Position numbers and translations under genes: made by a program
The notes under the pieces: generated by a model
Seen by the model: only the letters and a program-made list of their open reading frames with translations
The model's database searches: none
What the model was told of the DNA's origin: nothing
DNA from: Thermoplasmata archaeon
GTDB taxonomy: Archaea > Thermoplasmatota > Thermoplasmata > Thermoplasmatales > Thermoplasmataceae
Reading direction: 5' to 3'
NCBI GenBank assembly: GCA_021816385.1
Contig: JAKAYJ010000022.1
Coordinates: forward strand, 1-11,759
DNA length: 11,759 bases
In this document: positions 1-5,817 of the stretch, piece by piece
Layout: each line of letters starts with the position of its first letter
How positions within the stretch are numbered: the stretch's first letter is position 1

Positions 1-1183
1 GCCTCTTCTGCCTCTGTTGATTTTTCAGAATCCACGACAGTTCCTTTGCCTTTTCTATACCTAATCTTGATTCCTTCATGAATTCATCGGTCGAAGAAAA
101 TTTAACGGGCCTAGTTTTCATGGCCTCTCTGACAGAACTCCTTATGACCCATACACCAAGGGGAGAATGATATTCTGAGCCAATAGTTCTTACAACAATG
201 ACAGATGCCTGTTTTCTCACCGATTTAAGGTATCTTGCAATTGATAGCCTTGCGGCATAGTATGCCCCTGTAATATTTGAAGCATATTTAGTCCTCCCAT
301 TTGGCCCTTCATAATCAATTGAAACAGAACCCTGGCCCCACAGGGAACCTCTGTTCCACTGCTCAAGCATTTCAAAGGAAAATGGTCCAGGAAGGAGTAC
401 AACCTGAAACGAATTACCCACATAACTCATGTCGAATTGCATGATATCTGAAATCCATGGGTAGTGAATAATATCCTTTTTTAGCTCTTTGAAAAGAACG
501 TCATCAGTGGCAGTTATTGCCCATCTTGTAGGTACCATCTTCCTCTGGTGATCTATCCCTATCAAACCACCGGCAAGTATGTTTTGCAGATATTCTGGCT
601 GAAAGCCCTCCTGAAACAGTTTGAAAAGGGCCTGTGAAGACTTCAGATCATTATCTTCGTGAATGTAATCAACCATTCTTGGTATTTTGGGATTTCCCGT
701 AACCCTGAGATTGGAGACCATTGCAGTTGATCCAACCGGAGTATCAAAAAAATCTCCTGTATCAGGACCATGCATGGAAAAGTGATCGGTCTTGAAAGCG
801 ATCTCAAATGGTTTCACAGAAGAAGCACTTTCCAGTATATATTCATGAAATTTCTCATCTGGTCTTCTTATGGACATCTTTGATGCTGTTCTGTAGACAT
901 TTGAATTCATGGAAATAACTTCCTCCAGTTTCATCCCAAATCTGTCCTTACCATAATCAAAAACATCCTGATTAAAGAGGGCAGTTGGACCCGCAAGAAC
1001 TTCTGGATATCCATAATTGCCGACAAATATACCTGGGGGAGTATCTGTTTCTGCTTCTCCACTGACCATCCTGAGTTCAAGACCGCTGGATTTGAGGTTC
1101 TTTATTATGGGACAATATCCAAGTCCACATAAATTCTTTTTTGCCTTACAGGAACTGCAATATGGAAACACTTTATTATACAT
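1..1183 (-). CDS. nreA: Nre-family archaeal DNA repair protein (C-terminus cut by window edge)
   Basis: I translated this strand by hand. The frame is open from an ATG at 1183 to the left edge (394 codons seen) and is stopped upstream at about 1256-1258 with no other start codon between. Residues 9-24 form a CxxC-x6-C-x4-C cluster (C9, C12, C19, C24) followed by CP, a probable zinc ribbon. Residues 49-66 carry the PPxxFVGxxGYPxVxxGP signature of the Nre N-terminal domain. The C-terminal domain shows YYAAR at 308-312, RKQA, and a PLGVWVIR stretch around 341-348. These are hallmarks of the archaeal Nre proteins, which have been linked to DNA damage tolerance and can bind PCNA through a C-terminal peptide. 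That peptide would lie just past the edge and cannot be checked. An AT-rich GATAAAATTA-type stretch at 1197-1211 may be the TATA box of a leaderless transcript. The biochemical activity of the family is not settled. Confidence 0.88.
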   Translation of the reverse strand, partial: MYNKVFPYCSSCKAKKNLCGLGYCPIIKNLKSSGLELRMVSGEAETDTPPGIFVGNYGYPEVLAGPTALFNQDVFDYGKDRFGMKLEEVISMNSNVYRTASKMSIRRPDEKFHEYILESASSVKPFEIAFKTDHFSMHGPDTGDFFDTPVGSTAMVSNLRVTGNPKIPRMVDYIHEDNDLKSSQALFKLFQEGFQPEYLQNILAGGLIGIDHQRKMVPTRWAITATDDVLFKELKKDIIHYPWISDIMQFDMSYVGNSFQVVLLPGPFSFEMLEQWNRGSLWGQGSVSIDYEGPNGRTKYASNITGAYYAARLSIARYLKSVRKQASVIVVRTIGSEYHSPLGVWVIRSSVREAMKTRPVKFSSTDEFMKESRLGIEKAKELSWILKNQQRQKR

Positions 1184-1280
1184 GATTATGGAACTAATAA
1201 TTTTATCTTTTTCGAGAGGTAATACATGACACGAAAAGAGAATTAGAGCGAGTGTTTAATTCAGAGAATGATGCAATCTA

Positions 1281-1406
1281 AACTGTCCTCACATGAGGCA
1301 GCAAGACACTCTGTTTGAGGGCAGGACAGTTAGGACGAACTGCCCATAAGAACACATGGGATTCAATGACCTGCTCGTCCTATGGAAATGAAGCATATAC
1401 CTTCAT
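1281..1406. ncRNA. Candidate structured RNA: three adjoining stem-loops
   Basis: Three perfect stems follow one another. Stem 1 pairs AACTGTCCT (1281-1289) with AGGACAGTT (1323-1331). Stem 2 pairs TAGGACGA (1331-1338) with TCGTCCTA (1375-1382) and encloses CCCAT (1343-1347) with ATGGG (1356-1360). Stem 3 pairs ATGAAG (1388-1393) with CTTCAT (1401-1406). By my count 51 of the 100 bases at 1281-1380 are G or C, against 32 of 100 at 1501-1600. GC islands like this often mark RNA genes in AT-rich archaea. On the plus strand TTTAAT at 1255-1260 lies about 24 bases before stem 1, where an archaeal TATA box would be. On the minus strand TTATTTATC (1456-1448) could serve instead. The family and strand are unknown, and it may equally be a remnant of a mobile element with hairpin ends. 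Confidence 0.3.
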
Positions 1407-1575
1407 GACTATGCTGAAATCAGGCTGTTGAGACATGTAAGAAAGAGATAAATAATGGTCTTTCACGTCTGGCAAAGTAATGTAAATCAGTTGCCATTGC
1501 ATGATTATATTTACAATACCTTCCGTCAGAGAGGGTTGGTTGAAACCTCACAACAAAAGGAAAAATTAGAAAAGA

Positions 1576-1610
1576 TTTATTAGAGAAACATGTTAAGGGA
1601 GATAAGGTGA
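1576..1610 (+). promoter_or_regulatory. psmA promoter and ribosome binding site
   Basis: TTTATT at 1576-1581 is a TATA-like box that would place transcription start near 1603. AAGGTGA at 1604-1610 is a good Shine-Dalgarno match six bases before the ATG at 1617. The leader would be only about 14 bases long. Confidence 0.55.
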
Positions 1611-1616
1611 AAATAA

Positions 1617-2321
1617 ATGCAACAGGGACAAATGGCATATGATAGGGCAATTACAGTTTTCTCCCCTGATGGGAGACTATTTCAGGTTGAATATGCAAGA
1701 GAAGCAGTAAAAAGAGGCTCCACTGCTCTTGGAATCAAGTTCAAGGATGGCGTTCTTCTCATTTCAGAAAAAAGACCAAGAAGCAAGTTAATGGAACAGA
1801 ACTCCCTGGAAAAAATTCAGTTAATAGATGATTTTGTAGGTTGTGTCACATCAGGTCTCGGGGCAGATGCAAGAGTCCTAATAGATTTCGCAAGGATAGT
1901 AACCCAGCAGGAAAAGGTCAGCTATGGTTCTCTTGTCAACATAGAGAATCTTGTCAAGAAGGTAGCAGACCAGATGCAGCAATATACACAGTACGGCGGG
2001 GTAAGGCCATATGGTGTTTCCATTATTTTTGCAGGAATCGACCAGGTTGGAGCAAGGCTTTTTGATTCAGATCCATCCGGTGTCATTAATGAATATAAAG
2101 CAACTGCAATCGGTGCAGGAAGAGACCAGGTTCTTTCCTATCTCGAAAAGGAATACAAAGAGGACGCTGATGAAAAAACAGCAATCGGAATAGGCATTGC
2201 AGCTCTAAAATCTTCAATGGAAGAGGGAGCTGAATACAAGACTCCAGAAGTAGCCTCAATTAGAAGTGACTCAACTTTCAAAATATTTACCAAGGATGAA
2301 ATTGAGAAACTGGTAAAATAA
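1617..2321 (+). CDS. psmA: Proteasome alpha subunit (20S core outer ring)
   Basis: The 234-residue product is the alpha subunit of the 20S proteasome. Seven copies form each outer ring, which gates substrate entry to the beta-subunit chamber and docks the PAN or other AAA ATPases. The start [20 protein letters not shown] is, from memory, the Thermoplasma acidophilum N-terminus, which fixes this ATG. The YDR gate motif is at 8-10 and the [13 protein letters not shown] proteasome signature at 15-27. Lys66, Gly80 and Leu81, which line the pocket for ATPase HbYX tails in Thermoplasma, are all present. The length is normal for the family. The gene has its own promoter and ribosome binding site. 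The following CoA-binding gene also has its own TATA box, so psmA is probably transcribed alone. In many euryarchaea psmA sits with the SBDS/Rrp4/Rrp41 exosome genes; none are adjacent here. Confidence 0.98.
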   Translation: MQQGQMAYDRAITVFSPDGRLFQVEYAREAVKRGSTALGIKFKDGVLLISEKRPRSKLMEQNSLEKIQLIDDFVGCVTSGLGADARVLIDFARIVTQQEKVSYGSLVNIENLVKKVADQMQQYTQYGGVRPYGVSIIFAGIDQVGARLFDSDPSGVINEYKATAIGAGRDQVLSYLEKEYKEDADEKTAIGIGIAALKSSMEEGAEYKTPEVASIRSDSTFKIFTKDEIEKLVK

Positions 2322-2329
2322 GGAAAAGA

Positions 2330-2336
2330 TTTAAAA
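2330..2336 (+). promoter_or_regulatory. TATA box of the CoA-binding protein gene
   Basis: TTTAAAA is centred 26 bases before the ATG at 2359, the spacing expected for a leaderless archaeal transcript. There is no Shine-Dalgarno sequence before that ATG. The box begins nine bases after the psmA stop codon. Confidence 0.6.
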
Positions 2337-2358
2337 CCAATATTATTTTTATTTAATC

Positions 2359-2778
2359 ATGAATGAAACAAGTGTTATACGTGAAGTTTTTAGAGACAAC
2401 AAAAGTGTGGCAGTAGTTGGCATAAGTAATAAAACAGACAGGGACAGCTACAAAGTTTCAAAATATCTAATGGAACATGGTTTCAAGGTTATACCAATAA
2501 ACCCAGCATTGACTGAATGGGAAGGTATCAAATGTTACCCTGATCTTGAATCAGCTTCACTGGAAAAGAAGATTGAGGTTGTAGATATTTTCAGGAAATC
2601 AGAAGCGGTAGTGCCAGTAATTGAAGAAGCCCTAAAAATAATGCCAGATGTTATATGGATGCAGCTAGGTGTAGAGAATATGGAAGGGGCTAAACTTGCT
2701 GAAGATAACTCCATAAAAGTCATAATGAATAAATGCATCATGGAGGAACATAAGAAAATGAATGTCGGGGTAGCCTAG
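2359..2778 (+). CDS. Small CoA-binding domain protein (YccU-like)
   Basis: The 139-residue protein is a single Rossmann-like CoA_binding_2 domain, the fold that binds CoA in succinyl-CoA synthetase and acyl-CoA ligases. AVVGIS at 18-23 is the nucleotide loop, followed by SYKVSKYLMEHGFKVIPINP at 30-49. The family end motif W-Q-LGVEN...A-NKC-EEH is seen at 100-131, with Cys126 and His131 in the usual places. The physiological role of these stand-alone domains is not established, so no reaction is assigned. The gene is probably leaderless. Unusually, its last five codons including the TAG stop (2764-2778) are also the first 15 bases of the tRNA-Ser gene, so the final residues VGVA are dictated by tRNA sequence. 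The family's end motif is finished before the overlap, so the overlap likely costs the protein nothing. Confidence 0.9.
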   Translation: MNETSVIREVFRDNKSVAVVGISNKTDRDSYKVSKYLMEHGFKVIPINPALTEWEGIKCYPDLESASLEKKIEVVDIFRKSEAVVPVIEEALKIMPDVIWMQLGVENMEGAKLAEDNSIKVIMNKCIMEEHKKMNVGVA

Positions 2779-2846
2779 CCCGGTAAGGCGGTAGATTCGA
2801 AATCTACCGCTCTTGTAGCTCGGGAGTTCAAATCTCCCCCCCGGCG
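2764..2846 (+). tRNA. tRNA-Ser(CGA)
   Basis: The sequence folds into a full cloverleaf. The acceptor stem pairs GTCGGGG (2764-2770) with CCCCGGC (2839-2845), with one U-G pair. The D stem is GCC/GGC with GG in its loop. The anticodon stem is GTAGA/TCTAC around the loop TTCGAAA, giving anticodon CGA, which reads serine codon UCG. A long variable arm with a GCT/AGC stem marks a class II tRNA. The T arm is GGGAG, TTCAAAT, CTCCC. The discriminator at 2846 is G, as in archaeal serine tRNAs. CCA is not encoded. No intron is seen. The 5' end overlaps the CoA-binding gene by 15 bases. Any promoter of its own would lie inside that gene, where an AT-rich stretch at 2723-2735 is a weak candidate. Confidence 0.95.
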
Positions 2847-3115
2847 TAGAAATTCCTTTGCACAGATCCATTTATTCAGGTGAAAGGTGTCAAGTTATCT
2901 AGCTTATGACGTGGTTCATTAATGCAAGAAGGTATGAATGCAACTTTTACTTTTAATAACTTATAATGAACGAGGGGAAAATTAAATTATTATTATAGGT
3001 ATATATTATTTATAGAGTTTCTCCTCTATTTCTATAGCTTGAGGATATGAAAGGTTATGCAAAGATGGAGATCAAGCACGACAGATTTATATTGTCTGAA
3101 AAATGTTTAAAAAAA
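2847..3115. other. Intergenic region between tRNA-Ser and the oxidoreductase operon
   Basis: There is no clear gene here. A very AT-rich block at about 2985-3014 contains TATATATT and TTTATAG, possibly a TATA box. It is followed by two mutually exclusive hairpins: ATAGAG (3012-3017) with CTCTAT (3024-3029), or TCCTC (3022-3026) with GAGGA (3041-3045). A 48-codon frame begins at 3047 just after GAGGA and runs 31 bases into the next gene. It has no recognisable motif and I do not call it a gene. No T-run that would clearly end the tRNA transcript is visible. Confidence 0.5.
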
Positions 3116-3155
3116 TTTATAGCAAGTAGAAATATAGTATTGAATAAGGTAGTGA
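3116..3155 (+). promoter_or_regulatory. Promoter and ribosome binding site of the oxidoreductase operon
   Basis: TTTATA at 3116-3121 is a TATA box predicting transcription start near 3144. The short leader carries AGGTAGTGA at about 3147-3155, an imperfect Shine-Dalgarno match before the ATG at 3163. A T-poor, A-rich stretch lies just upstream of the box. Confidence 0.5.
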
Positions 3156-3162
3156 CAAAATC

Positions 3163-4899
3163 ATGGATCAAAATGAAGTTATCGTCAGAGTAGGCGGGGC
3201 TGCCGGAGACGGTGTTCAGTCTGCAGGGTTAATAATAGCAAGAGTTTTTTCGAGGAGCGGATTGTACGTCTCCACTTACAACTATTATCAGAGCATAATA
3301 AGGGGCGGACAAAGCTGGTATCAGGTAAGAGCATCGATAAAGAAGGTGAAAAATCAGGGAGACGATTTGGATATCCTCATCGCATTGAATAAGGATGCAC
3401 TGGAAAGGCACACCAACCCTGAGATAAATGAAGGTGGAGCATCGCCAGTCAAAGGGATTGTTGTTTACGACAAAGGTGTTGGTGACTTCAAGAAATTTGA
3501 CGGTATAAAATACTGCGAAATGTCACTAGGTGAAATTGCCCAGAAATACAGTAAAAACACTCTTTTGAAAAACACAGTTGCCATAGGAGCAGTATTTGGA
3601 TATTTATCAATTGATTTTGAAGAGCTTGCAAATGTCATAAGAGATCAGTTTGGGGGTAAGGGTGAAATAGCAGAACTTAACGTAAAGGCTGCACAGGAAG
3701 GTTACGACACTTTTGTAGAAAAATATGGGAAGGCCGCAAAAGAACTCAAAACTCCAAAGAAGAAGATGTATCTTATGGCTGGAGGAGAAGCTGCAGGATT
3801 GGGAGCAGTAAGGGCAGGACTGAAGGCATATTTTGGATACCCTATGACCCCTGCGTCATCCATTATCCATTATCTCGCATCACATGAAAAGAAATTCAAT
3901 GTATTCGTTAAAATAACAGAAGATGAAATTTCAGCAATTAACATGGCCATAGGAGCTAATTATGCCGGAATCAGGGCAATGACAGGATCATCTGGCGGAG
4001 GTTTTGCACTAATGACCGAAGCTGTAGGTATGTCTGCGGAAATGGAAATACCACTAGTTGTGTATGAGGCTCAGAGAGCGGGTCCATCCACCGGGCTTCC
4101 AACAAAAACCGAGCAGGGAGACCTGCTCCAGATTCTGGGGGCATCCCAGGGGGATTTTCCAAAGGCAATTTTCTCTCCTAGAAACATTGAAGAAACTTAT
4201 TATATGGTAGGAGAAGCATTGAATCTTGCTGAAAAATACCAGATACCAATATTCTTCATGGTTGATCTTTATCTTGCTGAGCATGATGAGACTATCGAGA
4301 ACCTGAAGCTTGATTCCAATATTGTAAGAGACCAATTTGCAACAGGTAGCGAAAAGAATTACAAGAGATATGAATTCACTGAAAATGGAATTTCAATGAG
4401 AGCATTACCAGGAACACCAAATTTAATGCACAACGAGGATTCAGATGAGCACGATGAAAAGGGAGATGTAGTCAGCGATGCTGTAACTGATCCAATGATA
4501 CGAAAGAAAATAATGGAAAAGAGAATGAAGAAATTGGAGCAGTTGAAAAAAGAACTTCCTCCAACGCCTCAGTACAGGTTGGACGATGCTGAATACGCAG
4601 TGGTACAGTGGGGATCAACACAGGGAGCTGTGGAGGAGGCTGTAGATATGTTAAGGAATAAGGGAATAAAGGTAGGTGCCATTGAAGTGAACAGGCCCTA
4701 TCCAGTAAATCCAGACATATTGAAACTTACAAAGGGAAAGAAAAAGATAATATTTGTAGAAAATAACTACACAGGGCAGTTATTGAGACTCATCAAGTCA
4801 GAAATGAGTCTTGAGGCAGACCTGATCACCAAATATGATGGCGAATCGTTCTACCCAGGTGCGCTGGCTGTGGAAATAGAGAAAAAAATAAAGGAGTGA
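3163..4899 (+). CDS. 2-oxoacid:ferredoxin oxidoreductase, alpha subunit (gamma-alpha fusion)
   Basis: The 578-residue chain fuses the gamma domain (about residues 1-185, starting VRVGGAAGDGVQSAG) to the alpha domain. This is the Sulfolobus-type architecture, also called KorA or OFOR a-subunit. YPMTP at 226-230 is the family's YPITP loop, which helps catalysis and CoA or substrate handling. A charged stretch (about 425-465) links to the C-terminal domain, which contains VVQWGSTQG and FVENNYTGQL. With the beta chain it oxidises 2-oxoacids such as pyruvate or 2-oxoglutarate with CoA, making acyl-CoA, CO2 and reduced ferredoxin in the cytoplasm. The substrate range cannot be read from this sequence. 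It is the first gene of a two-gene operon. Its last codons and stop (GGAGTGA, 4893-4899) double as the ribosome binding site of the next gene. Confidence 0.93.
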   Translation: MDQNEVIVRVGGAAGDGVQSAGLIIARVFSRSGLYVSTYNYYQSIIRGGQSWYQVRASIKKVKNQGDDLDILIALNKDALERHTNPEINEGGASPVKGIVVYDKGVGDFKKFDGIKYCEMSLGEIAQKYSKNTLLKNTVAIGAVFGYLSIDFEELANVIRDQFGGKGEIAELNVKAAQEGYDTFVEKYGKAAKELKTPKKKMYLMAGGEAAGLGAVRAGLKAYFGYPMTPASSIIHYLASHEKKFNVFVKITEDEISAINMAIGANYAGIRAMTGSSGGGFALMTEAVGMSAEMEIPLVVYEAQRAGPSTGLPTKTEQGDLLQILGASQGDFPKAIFSPRNIEETYYMVGEALNLAEKYQIPIFFMVDLYLAEHDETIENLKLDSNIVRDQFATGSEKNYKRYEFTENGISMRALPGTPNLMHNEDSDEHDEKGDVVSDAVTDPMIRKKIMEKRMKKLEQLKKELPPTPQYRLDDAEYAVVQWGSTQGAVEEAVDMLRNKGIKVGAIEVNRPYPVNPDILKLTKGKKKIIFVENNYTGQLLRLIKSEMSLEADLITKYDGESFYPGALAVEIEKKIKE

Positions 4900-4905
4900 A
4901 AAAAG

Positions 4906-5757
4906 ATGGTTACATTAGCAGATTTTAAAGGGACCGTGAAAGCGGATTGGTGCCCGGGATGTGGAAATTTTGCACAGTTGACTGCAATCCCAATGGCACT
5001 CGCAGAGTTAGGTATTAAACCAGAAGACACAGTAATAGTGTCTGGTATAGGCTGTTCAAGCAACATGCCTGAATTCGTAAAGGCATATGGATTTCATGGA
5101 ATACATGGAAGATCTCTGCCAGCTGCCTCAGGAATAAAATGGGCAAATCCTGAATTAACAGTAATTGCATATGGTGGTGACGGTGACGGTTTTAACGAAG
5201 GAACCCAGCATTTCTACCATGCAGCAAGAAGAAATCCAGATATAACTTACATAGTTTCGGATAACCAGATTTTCGGACTTACAACGGGGCAGGCATCACC
5301 AACATCAAGACTAGGCATGAGGACAAAGACTACTCCCGATGGAAACATTGAACCTCCAATAAACCCTGTAACAATGGCCCTAAACGCAGGTGCAACATTT
5401 GTGGCAAGAGAATTTTCAGGGGATGTCAAACATATGCAAGCGACAATAAAGAAGGCCATACAGCACAAGGGATTCTCATTCGTTGATGTTTTCAGTCCCT
5501 GTGTGACTTATAACAAAGATAACACTTATGATTTCTTCAGGAAGAGGGTTTACAAAGTAGAAGATGAAAAACACGATCCCACAGATTTCATGGCAGCATA
5601 CAAAAGAGCCGATGAATGGGGGGACAAAATACCGATTGGAATCCTTTACGAAGCTAATGACATGACATATGAAGAAAGGGACTCCGTGATGAAGACTCCA
5701 CTTATAAAGCAGCCAATAACTAAGTTGACCGAAGAAGATCTTCAGGAATTCTACTGA
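4906..5757 (+). CDS. 2-oxoacid:ferredoxin oxidoreductase, beta subunit
   Basis: The 283-residue protein is the thiamine diphosphate and iron-sulfur subunit. Cys16 and Cys19 (WCPGC), Cys50 (GCSS) and Cys199 (SPCVTYN) are the expected [4Fe-4S] ligands. GDGD at 91-94 with Asn120 (SDNQIFGLT) forms the Mg-thiamine diphosphate motif. NxxxGLTTGQxSPT at 120-133 is typical of this family. The subunit carries out decarboxylation and passes electrons through its single cluster to an external ferredoxin. No delta (ferredoxin-like) subunit gene lies nearby, as expected for the two-subunit type. The ATG follows the alpha stop by six bases, and the ribosome binding site overlaps that stop, which points to translational coupling and equal production. 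Hairpins across the stop codon may end the transcript. Confidence 0.95.
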   Translation: MVTLADFKGTVKADWCPGCGNFAQLTAIPMALAELGIKPEDTVIVSGIGCSSNMPEFVKAYGFHGIHGRSLPAASGIKWANPELTVIAYGGDGDGFNEGTQHFYHAARRNPDITYIVSDNQIFGLTTGQASPTSRLGMRTKTTPDGNIEPPINPVTMALNAGATFVAREFSGDVKHMQATIKKAIQHKGFSFVDVFSPCVTYNKDNTYDFFRKRVYKVEDEKHDPTDFMAAYKRADEWGDKIPIGILYEANDMTYEERDSVMKTPLIKQPITKLTEEDLQEFY

Positions 5758-5777
5758 TCATCCTGAAGTTTACTTCA
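5740..5777 (+). terminator. Paired hairpins at the end of the oxidoreductase operon
   Basis: CTTCAGGA (5740-5747) can pair with TCCTGAAG (5761-5768) across the TGA stop at 5755-5757. Alternatively TGAAGT (5764-5769) pairs with ACTTCA (5772-5777). The two share bases, so only one can form at a time. AT-rich sequence follows. A role in termination or mRNA 3' end protection is inference. Confidence 0.35.
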
Positions 5778-5779
5778 TA

Positions 5780-5788
5780 TTTATAAAA
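5780..5788 (+). promoter_or_regulatory. TATA box of the permease gene
   Basis: TTTATAAAA is centred 34 bases before the ATG at 5818, which would give a leader of about eight bases. No Shine-Dalgarno sequence is present. TTTTTAAATC at 5801-5810 is too close to the start to act as the box. Confidence 0.45.
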
Positions 5789-5817
5789 TTTATTATACTA
5801 TTTTTAAATCCGTCTCC

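Larger units (their letters stand above)
1184..1616. other. Intergenic region between nreA and psmA
   Basis: This 433-base gap separates two divergent genes. It holds the nreA promoter side (about 1197-1211), a GC-rich block of stem-loops (1281-1406, listed separately), and a second set of inverted repeats: GGCAA 1471-1475 with TTGCC 1491-1495, and TGTAAAT 1481-1487 with ATTTACA 1509-1515. These two pairs cross each other, so both could form together only as a pseudoknot. The psmA promoter is at its right end. No convincing protein gene is present. A 16-residue reading frame at 1268-1318 runs through the first stem-loop and is probably chance. Confidence 0.6.

Noticed and set aside
1017..1229. 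A 70-codon plus-strand frame over the start of the Nre gene
   Set aside because: It is antisense to the zinc-ribbon and FVG-GYP region of the Nre protein, which is clearly the coding strand.
1281..1382. Calling the stem-loops an H/ACA guide RNA or RNase P RNA
   Set aside because: No ACA or ANANNA box follows either hairpin at the right distance, the inner loops are lopsided, and none of the conserved RNase P core segments are present.
1420..1650. A 76-codon minus-strand frame overlapping the psmA start
   Set aside because: It covers the psmA promoter, ribosome binding site and first codons on the opposite strand, has no recognisable motif and no ribosome binding site.
3047..3193. A 48-codon plus-strand frame ahead of the oxidoreductase operon, as a protein gene
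   Set aside because: It lacks motifs, is AT-rich and overlaps the securely identified alpha subunit start. It is kept only as a possible leader feature.
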